Of a stretch of 64,000 bases of DNA, positions 11,888 to 23,327 are shown piece by piece (positions within the stretch are counted from its first letter, which is position 1; each line of letters starts with the position of its first letter). Position numbers and translations under genes: made by a program. This stretch comes from Henckelia pumila (lineage: Eukaryota > Streptophyta > Magnoliopsida > Lamiales > Gesneriaceae): NCBI RefSeq assembly GCF_033568475.1, contig NC_133121.1:135936375-136000374 (forward strand), given 5' to 3'. The notes under the pieces are model-generated. The model searched no databases. It was given only the letters and a program-made list of their open reading frames with translations, and was not told the origin of the DNA.

Positions 11888-12640
11888 CAAATTAGAAAAC
11901 TTTTTATTATTAGTGGAGTCTTATTTACCCTACCTATCCATACATTACCTCATGATAGATTTAAGGATTATCATTTATTAATACCTGCAGGGTCCACTAA
12001 AAAATAATGAACCCTACATTTATTGATAAATATCAACCATTAGATGCATGTTAAGGTAGTGCCAGTATAGGTAGGATTTATATAATTATATATAAAATAA
12101 CAACAAAATTTAATATTATTTATATTTTTATCCCAATGCATATATAAAATATTTGACAATTACTTTTACAAAAATATAAATTACTAGGATGTAAAAAATC
12201 TGATTTTGATGTGGTTAGAAAACCTGAAGAATTCAAGTGATCGATCGATCTGGGTGAACACGTTGTTATTCGAGTGGATAGTCGATCCATGAGATCAACC
12301 TATCCGGGGGGTCAACCCATCCTAGTAGACGAATTATCGACGATTTTGGTTGAGAATAAATATATCAAGTTAACTAGGTCAAGTTATAGTAAATGGATGA
12401 TGAGTTTAACAATCGATCTACAGACTAATATTTAAATACTATGAGATAAATTAATTAATTTAATCTAGACTAAATAAAAGAAGTGATATTTTTTGTGAAT
12501 AATTAAACTAATTAAGATAAACAAACTTATTTTAAAGAAAATATCTTAAATATTAAACGACGGTTTACATTCAAGACAAATTCAAATTTTAAAAAATGAA
12601 TGAAAACACATAACGGTATCAAACATCACCGCTTAAGCTT
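11888..12640. repeat. Unclassified repeat R, copy b (left duplicate)
   Basis: Begins CAAATTAGAAAAC exactly where the gag reading frame stops making sense, and shares the R core (GTGAACACGTTGTTATTCG near 12,255) and the following AT-rich part with R-a and R-c. Homology fades after GTATCAAACATCA near 12,628. It is more diverged than R-a and R-c are from each other. Confidence 0.65.
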
Positions 12641-13552
12641 TTATAATAAATATTTTTTTTATGATTTTATAAATAAATAAACTAGGTTTAAAATTTAGAT
12701 GTTGACCTTCTAATTATTTTTTAAAATAATAATTATGTTCTAAAAGATACAATAACTTGGATTTTTTTGTATTTTTTCTTCATCGCCGAAACTGGAAGGA
12801 GCAACAAGATTTTCCTTATTTGCAGTGTTCTAAAAAGCACGCTTAAGCGATAATTAAGCGTGATAAACGTGAAACATACCTAAAAAGCTCTGCTTTGGAG
12901 AAAAGCGGAACAAAAACAGTCAACCATAGTTGAGAGCGATAAAAAAATATTAGTGTGTTACTTTTTAAAAGAACGAAAATATGTTTTAAATATATTTTTA
13001 ATTTTTTAGCTAATTTTGTTAATTTAGGTGGAACTTATTTATGTCATATGATTATTAATAGGTGCTAAATGAGCGACACTTAGTGCCAAATAAATAAAAA
13101 AAATCGAGGTTACAGTTGAGAACGATATAAATGAATGTTTGTTTGTTATTTTTTAAAAGAACAAAACTATGTTACATTTAATACATTAAATTAACATATT
13201 TTAGATTTTATTAAATTATTTAGATTAAAAAAAAATTTAAGCGTAAAAAAAATATTTTTTTATTAGTTAGTTGTAATTATCTCAAACCAATAAGCAGATA
13301 AAACATGAAAGCATAAAAAATACTTATTATAAAAAAACTTAGAGGTCAACTTCTAAATTTCAAAACATGATAACATACCGGACAAAAACCAAAAAAACAA
13401 ACCAACTTACAGGACCAAAGCCAACATAAGCCAACATATAGGTCTAAATCCAAAACAAAAACTGAGTTACATGATATTTTTCAAAACAAGCCAACATACA
13501 GGACCAAAACAAAAAAGAAGCCAACATACAGGACCAAAATGCTAATTTTCCC
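12641..13552. other. AT-rich non-coding DNA with short tandem repeats
   Basis: No gene is seen. A CGCTTAAGCG-type palindromic motif lies near 12,840-12,875. From about 13,380 to 13,545 there are three or more imperfect repeats of AAGCCAACATACAGGACC directly before repeat R-c. The same arrangement is present at 33,390-33,560 in the right duplicate. Confidence 0.5.
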
Positions 13553-14281
13553 GTATGGACTATTCAAATTAGATAACTTTTTTATTATTAGTGGAGTCTT
13601 ATTTACCCACCAAAAGCTTAACAACAAAATTTAATATTATCCCAACTTTTACTATGCATATATAAAATATTTGACAATTACTTTTACAAAAAAATATAAA
13701 TTATTGGGATGCAAAAAAAATTGATTGTGAACACGTTGTTATTCGAGTGGACAATGGATCCATGAGATCCACCTATCCGGGTGGTCAACCCATCCGAGTA
13801 GACGAATTACAGATGATTTTGGTTGGGAATAAATCTAGCAAGCGAACTAGATCAAATTATAGTAAATTGATAATATTTAAATACTAGGATATAAATTATT
13901 TAATTAAATCTAGAATAAATAAAATAAGTGATTTTTTTATGAATAATTAAACTAATTGAGATAAACGAAATTATTCTAAAGCAAAGATCTTAAATATTAA
14001 ACGGCTGTTTAAGTTCAAAACAAATTCAAATTTCAAGAAAATGACCGAGAACACACAACGATATCAAACATCAAATTATTAATAAGTATTGGATTTAATC
14101 AAAAAATAATTGTCTAAAGTAACAATGAAATTTCTTATATTAATTTTTAATCTATTTCTAGAATTAATAATTTTATTTACAAATTACAATCCAAGTATTT
14201 TTAATTGAATATAATTTAAACAAAAAAACTCACTTAACAGCTATAGAATTTCAAATTTTTTCCTAAAATCGCACGCTGAAA
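13553..14281. repeat. Unclassified repeat R, copy c, truncated by the duplication edge
   Basis: Aligns to 33570-34298 and to R-a from GTATGGACTATTCAAATT onward. The copy stops at GCTGAAA, after which unrelated sequence begins. In the right duplicate the same repeat continues for another 814 bases to 35112. Confidence 0.75.
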
Positions 14282-14414
14282 ATAATGAAACACATAAATA
14301 TTAAAGATTCATACAACGAGAACCAAAATTACTCCTCTAAACGATAAATTTTCTCAGTTACTCAAGACAAATCATATATAGTGGTCGATTTCAAAAATAG
14401 AATACAGGGTTCAC

Positions 14415-14532
14415 CTATTTTCGATTTCTTCGAATTTTTCACAGTGCCCGATTTCTTTTCCTTCCTCAGTCCACGAGCTCCTTCAACTGACTTATCTTTT
14501 GAATGTCTGTTTCGTCTCGTCTTCGGTGCCAT
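14415..14532 (-). CDS. Possible orphan first exon of an unknown gene
   Basis: A minus-strand frame starts with ATG at 14532 and encodes a short, strongly basic stretch (MAPKTRRNRHSKDKS, then KEKKS and KKSKI). It ends at a good donor, AATAG followed by GTGAACC, at 14415/14414. Unspliced, it would continue to 14362. Any downstream exon would lie to the left, where the duplicated segment now sits, so this may be the stranded 5' end of a gene cut by the duplication. I do not recognise the protein. It could equally be a chance frame. It is divergent to the NLR remnant starting near 14,835, with about 300 bases between. Confidence 0.3.
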
Positions 14533-14834
14533 CTTCTGAGTCGAAAATCTTGTTGCCAAAGATCACTGCTTTTCTGCGAGAAGAATCAGTTGAGTGAGAA
14601 TGTAAAACTATCAATTGTCTTTATTTTTAGTGTTTTCTTTATTTGAAAATAAAAAATACGGGCACATTTTGATAAATTTGCCAAAACATGGAGATAAAAC
14701 AAAGAACAAGTTTACCTTTAAAAAAAAATAATGCTTGAACAACAATTTGTTTAAAAAAATAATTTCAAATCAAATACTTACAAATAACGACTTTCCGGCC
14801 TCCGCACCAGCCCTTGTCCTCCGACACAAACCCC
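14533..14834. other. Intergenic region between the orphan exon and the chimeric NLR
   Basis: About 300 AT-rich bases that would hold the promoters of both flanking units. No clear core promoter motif was identified. Confidence 0.35.
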
Positions 14835-17800
14835 ATACGCCGCCTTCATCGCAGCAGCGAATGTCCGAGAAAACTCATCTCCTCTGGTAGAGAAGATTCA
14901 ATTTTACCTACAGCAGTCATCGGAAGGTAAAGAATTTGATTCGATTTTGAAATCCACCAGGAAATTCCGGGATATAAACTATTCTTGTCCATAGTCGTTA
15001 CCCAACTCCACAACTGAGGATTTGGATAGGAACTCTGAACTTACGGATCAATTGGAGCAACAGGAAATGCTGGATTCCATTGAGTACTCTCAAGGATTTG
15101 ATTGGAATCACGAAAGCTCTATGGTTGGATTCCGGGAAGACTTTTTACAAATTAAAGATTGGCTACTTGGATCAGCATATCATCTTGAAGTCATGACGAT
15201 TGTTGGGATGACTGGAACCGGTAAGACTACTCTCACAAGAAATTTGTTTGAGCATCCAGCCATTGATCATATTTTCAAAGTTCATGCTTGGGTATCATTA
15301 TCTCGAACAAATAATGCGCAAAAAATTATCAAGGGTATTCTGGATTCCTTGAGACCTATCGAAGATGAACTGGATGACAAGAGCATTGAACAATTAGCAG
15401 ATATTCTATACAGAAGTTTAAAGGGTAAGAAGTACTTCATTGTATTGGATGATGTGTGGGATATCCAGGTCTGGGATGACATCAAAAGATCATTTCCTAA
15501 TGATAATATCAAGAGCCGGATCATTCTGACAACTAGGCTGTTCGAGATGGATCTTGAAGACCGGTTTTCCAAGATTCATCACATGAGTCTTCTTACACCC
15601 AAAATGAGCTGGACTCTTTTTTGTATCAAAGTATTTGGGGACGAAAATTGCCCTCAGGAGCTTGAGTATGCTGCAGAAATTATTTTAGGGAATTGTGGAG
15701 GGATTCCCCTTGCAATTGTGGTGACTGGTGGCCTTCTCTCCAAAGTTAGGAGGACTAGAGATGACTGGCAGCTTATTGTGAGGTCGATTAAGGCAACCAC
15801 AACTTCTGAGGAACAATTGAAGGGGATTCTCTCCTTGAGCTACATGTACTTGCCAGATCATCTGAGAGCATGCATCCGTTCCATGATAATCTTTGCAGAA
15901 GATTATGAACTCTCAGTCCCCCGAATCATCAGGCTTTGGATTGATGAGGGACTCGTAAATCAGCTTGGTTCTAAAAGTCCTGAAGAAGTGGCTGAGGAGT
16001 TTCTGAAAGATCTAATTGATAGAAGTTTCGTAGTGGTTTGCAAACCAAATAGAAAGGGTGATGCTGACTTCTGCAGCGTTTTTGGTATCTGGAAGGACTT
16101 CTTCATGGCTAAGAATCCAGATATTCTTCAGGTAATTCGATCTTGCAGCAGTATTGATTCGATCATTTTGAAATAAAATCTTTGTTGAGTAGCATAACCA
16201 AGGATCTACAGGGGTTAGATGAAATAGTTCTATTTATGCATCCTTCCCTTTTTCTCAATTTGAATATGACTTTGTCGTATTCATTGACTATAACAGAGTT
16301 GCAAAATAATGTTTGGACATTATTGTTTTTAATCAAAAGATCATGTGCTAAAGTACATTCTATTAATTGTTTTTGAATTATACGTGACGGATTTCAGTTT
16401 CAATTTTGTTCCCAATATTTTGAGACAGATTTTGCTCTCAACTTCAAATCGAAGCACCACAGTGGAACGAGGTACGGAAAATCTTCCAAGAGGCTATGGT
16501 GAAGGTGTTTCCATGATAGTTATGGAAGGACAAAAAGGGGAAATTAAGTGCAAGGAAAATCTAGGAATATCGATGGACGTATTGTTTAACAACAGATACA
16601 CGAAAGACTGCATTCGATATTGTTCATTATTTTCATCCGCATATGAATTCACCAAGGACATTCTCGTTTTGCAATGGATTGCTCAAGGGGGAACAATAGC
16701 AGGAAACAGTGTATTCCTCGAGGAAGCATGCATTCAGTGCTTTGATATATTGTTGAAGCTCAAATACATTGCTCCTGTTGGGTATGTTTATGATGGACTT
16801 TATAAAACAAAGTACAAAGTTGGTGATGAGATGAATGAATTCCTTCAAAATCACCCCGTAGGATCTCGGGTTGCGAAAGAATTGGATAGTAGCCATGTGA
16901 ATGTCAATGTGTCTAAACTCGAACATTTGTCCTTGTCCTTTAAGTTCATCGACCAAATCAATTTTGGGATCATAAAAAAGTTGAGCCATCTTCATACTCT
17001 CATAATTCATGGTTGCCGTAGTTCTGTTGTTAAATACTTACCTTCTGATTTGTTTCTGGAGCTAAAGGCATTAAGGATGTTAAATTTCAGTGGTTCTCAT
17101 GTCAATCACTTGCCGAGCTCTATTGAAAATTCAAAGGCGTTGCGATTTCTTGATATGTCCGAGACATCAATTACATATTTGCCTGAGAAAATGTGCAATC
17201 TCATCAATCTGCAGACCTTAAAACTTGACAAATGTAAGTCCCTCGCTCAACTGCCTAATCGTACGAAAGAATTGATTAACCTGCGCCATTTGATTCTTGA
17301 TGTTGCTGGCCAGTTGGACTCAATGCCAGAAGGTATGGGAAATCTGTCAGAGTTACGCACTTTAAGGACATTTTTGGTTGGCAAAGAAGATGGTCATAAC
17401 ATAAATGAATTGAAACACATGAACAAATTGAATGGATCACTTCGGATTTCGAATCTTGAAAATGTTAAATCTCCTGTTAAGGCTGCAGATGCTTCTCTTT
17501 GCCGCAAACAAGACCTCAAGAAAATAGAATTTTGGTGGGCGGATCTTCGATATGAGAAGAATTCAATTGAAGAGGAAATACTAGCATGTCTTGAACCAGC
17601 TTTGGGCATCCAAGAGATAGAAGTACGCTATTATAATGGTGGAAGTTTCCCGAGTTGGATAAGCAAACCGTCTTTTAATGAATTGGTTAGTATAAGCCTC
17701 TACGAGTGTAGATATTGTGACAACCTTCCATCTCTTGGACAATTGCCATCTCTAAAGGTTCTCAGCGTTGATGGAATGAATGAGGTGCTAGAAATCAACA

Positions 17801-18201
17801 ACCTCTTTTGTGGTGAACAAACCGATAAGAATCAACCCTCGTTTCCTATGCTCGAGAAACTGTCATTTTATGCCATGCCCAAATTGGAAAAATGGACAGA
17901 AATAAGAATCGGTGATTTTCCCAATCTCTTGGATCTCATTATCGAATCGTGTCAGAAATTCAAGTGCCTTCCTTTTTTGTCACATTTGAACTCTCTTAAG
18001 TGTGTGCAATTGCGCTATTGTCCTGAACTTTCATGTTTGCCTGATGGTGGATTTCCATCCACCCTTGAAACATTAATGGTCCAAGATTGTCCCAAATTAG
18101 AAGGACGTTGCAGCAAAGATAAAGGTGAAGATTGGTGCAAGATTGCTCATGTGCCTGCTGTTTATATCGATGCCGTGGTGAAGGTGAAGCGAAATAGTTG
18201 A
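14835..18201 (+). pseudogene. Chimeric NB-LRR locus (R1-like NB-ARC joined to RGA-like winged helix and LRR)
   Basis: A coiled-coil remnant (about 14,835-14,995) is followed by an in-frame TAG near 14,993. An open frame to 16176 then carries a complete R1-type NB-ARC: P-loop GMTGTGKTT (15205), kinase-2 FIVLDDVW, LTTRL, GGIPLA, and winged helix ending IRLWIDEGL. The expected MHD is replaced by VFGIWKDFF. A plausible intron (GT at 16132, AG at 16397) follows, but splicing it gives the wrong frame. A second frame (16345-18201) starts with another, RGA-type winged helix (DCIRYCSLF, LVLQWIAQG). It continues with an R13L1-like LRR: ALRFLDMSET, NLINLQTLKLDKC, LPSLGQLPSL. Two winged helices from two CNL clades imply a fusion of two genes. 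The premature stop, missing MHD and frame change argue for a pseudogene, although the LRR part is open for 618 codons and might be expressed by itself. Confidence 0.8.
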
Positions 18202-20698
18202 GATTGCATTTTGAGATCTCTCTCAGGTCTTTTCCGGGGTCAAAGGTAATTTATATTTCGCCATACCTTTACTTTCTCAGTTTCTCAAATTTTGTTGGCT
18301 TTTTTTTTTAATGATTCTTAGGAATGTGCTTTCATTTAGCTGAAATTAGTATCAAAGATGGTGTCTAAGAGATGCATCAAATATAGAATTGGCTAGAGTA
18401 AAGTGATAGGCTTGAAGTGAAGCATTCACTCTAAATCTTGATGTCACTCACCAATTAGGGAATCATTATTTGCAGTTAAGAAAGCAATCAACAGAATAAA
18501 TTGTGTGCCTGTTTCTGTACTGCCTGCCTCGTGGTCTGGTTAAAAGAAAGCTCAGAATACTTTAGTTTGATTGACAGTGGTGTTGGTTTTATGAATTGTA
18601 CAGATTATTGGTGCTTCTTGAAAAAGAGTTGCTTAGAAGAGTTGTACTAAGCGCAAAACCACTTGAACTTCATTGTCATAGCTTTTGTGGTTTCAGTTAC
18701 TTAGACTTAAATTAGTCACGAGACATGTTTTATTTCCAGCATGGAATTGATTTCACAATATTTCATTGTATGTATTGTAGAAAAATCTATTTGAGCTGTG
18801 GAATTGTGCTTATCAATGGAATATGTTCTCTCCATCTCAAATATGGAGTAAACAATTTAGTTGATATATTTTAAAATTATTTTAATGATGTTAAATTATG
18901 TACTTAAAATAAGATCAAATAGTATTTAGTTTTCTAAGAATAATCAATATAATCATTAGTGCTTCAAAAATCAGCCTAGGTGACGCCTAAGCACTAGGCC
19001 GAGTGATAGCACGGAAAATGTGCTAGTCGGCCAGCCTAGGCATCATCTACTCCAGATGCAAATAACACAACATTTGAGAAGTAGAGTAAATTTGTGGTAT
19101 TCTATGAACTGTGTAATTTTGAACTCATTTTTTAAATTTGATGTTATTGTGTTGGACTTATAATTTGTGATTTATTATGTTGAAACCTGTGGTATCCGCC
19201 TTGGCGGCCTAGGCACTAGGAGCTGGTCTGACGCACGATTAATGTCTAGCAAATTATAGAACCTTTATAATCACTTGATCATGGGAAGATAGCTCGGCAT
19301 AGGCTTTAGCAATTCCATTTTAACAAAGCCTGTGGGCCAATCTAATTCTTATTTTGGGTGAGAAACTAGAACTTTGGGCATCGATTTCATTCCCAGAATT
19401 CATAATAATAACAGCTCAAGCACATTGGAGAGCTGAAAAGAAGTTTATTAGTCCTCTCGCCTCTTATTTTAATCACATTAATTAACTGCGATTGATGAAG
19501 ACTTATGAAGTCGTTTTCTGATAATTCACTATACTAATTTCGTAATTATAATAATTTAAGCAATTTCATGGTTTCAGTGGTTAAAAATACCTATTTAAAT
19601 GCTTCTTCACTATTTGAATGTTGGACTATTACGGGCGATAAGATACTCTGTTTGTTAAATGCAATTATTATAATCGAGCTATTTTATTTTATTACCATAA
19701 CTTTCAAATGCTAGAAAACGAAATTTATTAAAAATATAAGTCGGTCAGTCAAGATATTAAGCTGGAAAACGAATAAGTTTGATGATGTATTGTGGCAAGG
19801 TAACTTTGTAACTCATATTTTTTATTTCTTCCCTCAAATGCTTGTTAGAGTTAACTACTGCGACCTTTGACTTTTTTGATAGGAAATGGAATGACTCAAC
19901 TATTTAAGATTTCACTAATATATTCAGCTGCCTAATATATAAGACTGCATTAATTATATTAAAATTACATAGCTGGAATTTGTTCTTATGAAAATTGTCA
20001 ATTAAAAGGAAGAGCAGTGGAATTTCTGTAAATTCTGTATTGCTATTGTGGGGTGTAGAAATGGTGTATAATGTAGTAGGCTATGGAAACATAAAATACA
20101 AGTATATGGCTATCGTCTAGCATATTACATTATTAGATTTTTTGACATTGGGGTGGAGGTGTTTATCCTTTATTGGGGCACTGGTGCCATAAAGCCAAGA
20201 GGTCTGTGGCGCATATTATATATTTATATTTATACTAGCCTCTATGCACACATTTTGTGTGTGTAAGATAATCATATGAATATTATGTATTGTGTATAAT
20301 TTGTTGTTTAAATTCTTGATACTGATTTTTTTCCCCTTTTTTTAATGTCAAATTTAAGAACAAATTGTAGGTATTAACTATTAAAGTGAAATGTGTGAAG
20401 GGTAAGTTTGAGATTAGGAAAAAGGCGTCCCCAAAAGTTAGTTATATTAGGGCATCTTGTTTTACTAAAAGTGTAGATATGAATTCCAAAGCTAGAATTT
20501 CAGTCCTAAATACTTCAACCCTTAACTTAGGTTCTAAAATAAAATGTCAATTAACTAAAAGTTAACATTTCTATTCCCAAAACCATCTCTCGAATGACTT
20601 TCTCGAATTTTTTGTAAACGTCTGTATGATTTCCTAATATTTATACCAAAAGAAATTGTAAAATCTACTTATTGAAATTTTGGGGCATTACAATAATC
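18202..20698. other. Non-coding DNA downstream of the chimeric NLR
   Basis: AT-rich, no recognisable gene. Between about 18,965 and 19,240 lie two facing GCCTAGGC / CACTAGG-rich blocks separated by about 150 bases of AT-rich sequence, resembling an old MITE-like repeat. Nothing else is supported. Confidence 0.4.
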
Positions 20699-21310
20699 TA
20701 CATCTATCTAAAGTTTTATGGCTAATTGCCTTCATTAATGGTATTACTTTATGGTTTTGTGTTAGTTGCATTTATTCTTGGGTGCATTAGTCTCTTTCTC
20801 TTTGATTCTGTCTTTATTTCTTTATTTCCTCTGTTTGTGGAGTTTGTTCTGCTTACGTTTTCTTGTCTAAGGTAAGATTCTTGTGATTAATTATATGTTG
20901 CTACTCTTTTAATAACAGATTTCCTGCCACTGTCTGGTGGCTGGTTTACTAGTAGTCTATCTAAAGCTTTATGGTTATGTGCCTTGATTAATGTTTGTGG
21001 GTTTTTGTGTTGATTGCATTTTATTCTTCGGTTCATTAGTTTGCTTATTTATGTCCTCTGTTTATGGAGTTCGTTCTGCTTTGATTTTTCCTCTTCTATG
21101 ATAAGATTTTTACGATTAGTTAGGTGATGCTACATTTTTTAACAATGGAGTTTCTGTTATGTCGTCGCCTTCCTGGGTATTTTAATTGTTCGTCTGGTGG
21201 CTGATTTTTATAGTAGGTCATTGTTGTACTTTGGTCTATCTGAAGTTCTATGGTTATGCGCTTTCATTTATGGTTGTGGGTTTTGGTGTTTGTTGCATTT
21301 ACTTAACAAA
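20699..21310. repeat. Degenerate tandem repeat, about 260-bp unit, at least 2.3 copies
   Basis: Units start at about 20,699, 20,956 and 21,233 with variants of CTATCTAAAGTTTTATGG. Each continues with a GTGTTGATTGCATTTATTC-like segment, a CCTCTGTTTGTGGAGTTTG-like segment and a TCTGGTGGCTG-like end. The third unit breaks off after about 75 bases at a TTAACAAACG junction. The units are diverged, so the duplication is old. Confidence 0.7.
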
Positions 21311-22600
21311 CGTGATATAACAATTATTACCGCCAGGTTCATGAAACGAAATGCAAAAAGGAGAAAGAGGCCTGTCTCAAGTTTGGAAGCAATTGATTCC
21401 AACGTATTTGCAATTCTAGAACTGGTTATGGCAGGTTTGCAAAATATGTCATCTCTTTTTGCTTGCAGTAATCAGTTGTTCCACTGTGTTGTCCAAATTT
21501 ATCAGACATTTGTTGTAAGAATATTGTATGGGCAACTCCTTGTCTTGATTTTCAATTAATACTTTCTTGCTTTGATTAATATTTGGTTCTAATTACGATC
21601 GTTACTTGGATCCCCTTTCAATCAAAAACTAAAAATAGCAAATAGCTTTTTCAATAATTTCTCTCATGTTGAAAATTTTGAATTTAGAACCAAATCACAT
21701 ATTGGAATTTTGAATCGTTGCAACTGATACAAAATTCTATTTCGCTTCTTCTCAAAATTCTCAGATCTAAATTTATCGAAGTTTCTTTGTACAAAAATAT
21801 TAATAACCCTGCTGCTTAAAGTATTGTTTTTATTGTTATTATTTTCACATTATGTTCATCGCTGTTAGTAATTAATAATAAATGGTAAACCAGTAGTACT
21901 CGGATGCAAATGTTGTTTATTTGTTCATTTGTTTTTTATTTTTCGGCAACGTAAAATGGTAGAATAAAAAAATAGCCTAAAAAATATTTAAAAAGTGACA
22001 TTTTTATAAATAAAGATTCAACAAAGAGCAATTGATATACATCAGTTTTTATAATGGTGACATCTTCATAATAAATAATAATCCAAGGAGGGGAACACCG
22101 AAGGGAACCATTAAACTTAATAATAGTACTAGTCACCATGCAGGCAGTTTGTGATTTATGTGTGTAACATAATCATCTGAATATTATGTATGGGATGAAG
22201 AACTCCAAATTCTGAACAATTGGAACAACAGCAACACAATACTTGTGAAATTAGTCGAGGCGAGAGATTCTCTTTATCCGCAAAACGAAATTGCTCGTTA
22301 TAAGTGCTAAACGTTTGGCGGCAATCGTCTCTAAGATACAATGACTTGCGTACGAGATATAACAGCACAACAAATATCTCGAACATCAACGAACGAAAAT
22401 ATATAGCAACTTTCTTTTGAAGAGTGGGGAAAATATGTAGAGAATCAAAAATCTGACATTAAATGTTATCAGATATCAACGTTATATCTCTGTGTATATA
22501 ATCAGTCATATGTATATATATATAATCTCAAGTCCAAAGAACATGTCTTTAGGTCTAAGGATGCAACCCATGACAGAAAAAACTCAAACAGAGATGCATA
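21311..22600. other. Non-coding DNA
   Basis: A plus-strand frame of 120 codons (21197-21559) covers the end of the tandem repeat. It begins at a GTG, not ATG, and matches no domain I know. No other feature is supported here. Confidence 0.4.
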
Positions 22601-22614
22601 TTTTTGGAAAGCAG

Positions 22615-22730
22615 ATGCTCGCTCGAGCGGTAATTTTTTGCCGCTCGAGCGCCAAACACTCTGCCTGGCATGCTTGGCAATCTTTGGATGCTCGTTCGAG
22701 CAGTAAGTTTGTGCCGCTCGAGCGGCAAAC
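22615..22730. repeat. Two direct repeats with CGCTCGAGCG palindromes
   Basis: Two similar units of about 43 bases (22615-22657 and 22687-22730) each read GATGCTCG, TCGAGC, a short AT spacer, then GCCGCTCGAGCG and CAAAC. They form paired GC-rich palindromes in AT-rich DNA. A related CTCGCTCGAGCGAG motif is found in the foldback spacer at 43554-43590. Such motifs may belong to an LTR, but no element boundary was found here. Confidence 0.6.
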
Positions 22731-22745
22731 CTTCTGGCCTGATGA

Positions 22746-23327
22746 GTCACAAATAAAATAATAATAAATATTATTTTAAATAAATTTTATCCAAAAAAAT
22801 TAATAGGATCATAAGACCCCATCCCGTCGGCCGCGCGTGTTAGTTGCATCGACTAGCGTTTTGCCCGTTTACAAAACATTCGGTGCTCTAAGGGCCCAAT
22901 CTCATAATTCAAAGTTGGATTATTTAAGGAGAGAAACACATTGAAATTCTTCTAATTTGGGACAAACTCTTTCTCCTCACAATTCATTCACAATTTTTCC
23001 AACATATTATGTATTGCGTATATTTTGTTCTTAAAATTCTTCTTAATTTTTTTTGTTTTGTTTTAAAATAAGTTAAGTTTAAAAAAAAATTATGTGTCAA
23101 ATATAATGTGTGAAGGACAATTTTGAGATTATAAAATATAACTTCACCGAGAGGTTGTATTAGGCGTGATTATTGCTTTATTTTATTTTATTTTATTTTT
23201 TGAAAAGATAAGGCAATAAAAAAATTTAAAAAAAGGCTTTATTAATAGTGTGTGACATCAACAACTAAATGCTATGTTTTTATTACTAAAAAAAAATGCT
23301 ATGTTTCCAAAATCTGATTGTACCGAC
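22746..23327. other. Non-coding DNA up to the right duplicate
   Basis: AT-rich with poly-A tracts (for example near 23,080 and 23,215-23,235). It ends at TTGTACCGAC, directly before the start of the duplicated segment at 23328. No gene seen. Confidence 0.4.

Larger units (their letters stand above)
3323..14281. repeat. Segmental duplication, left copy (about 11 kb)
   Basis: From CGGTCTATAATTGAG at 3323 this segment aligns without major breaks to 23328-34298. The offset drifts from 20,005 to about 20,017 through small indels. From 3323 to about 9,700 only about five differences are visible by eye (for example at 3882, about 4470, 5720, the 4-bp insertion at about 6199, and 8929). From about 9,700 onward differences become frequent, mostly transitions, plus a 22-bp deletion near 11,250. 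The left edge coincides with the Cassandra insertion. The right edge cuts through a repeat (R-c) that continues in the right copy. Confidence 0.95.

Noticed and set aside
8556-14281. R-a and R-c as the two LTRs of one retrotransposon
   Set aside because: The spacing is plausible, but no PBS follows R-a, no polypurine tract precedes R-c, R-b is a further copy inside, and the ends are not TG...CA.
15022-16176. Calling this frame an independent intact NLR gene
   Set aside because: It begins at TTG, an in-frame stop lies just upstream, the coiled coil is degenerate and the MHD motif is lost.
20699-21310. CRISPR-like array
   Set aside because: Units are 260 bp, diverged, without regular spacers, and the genome is a plant's.
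21197-21559. 120-codon plus-strand frame
   Set aside because: Starts at GTG, begins inside a tandem repeat and has no known domain or splice context.
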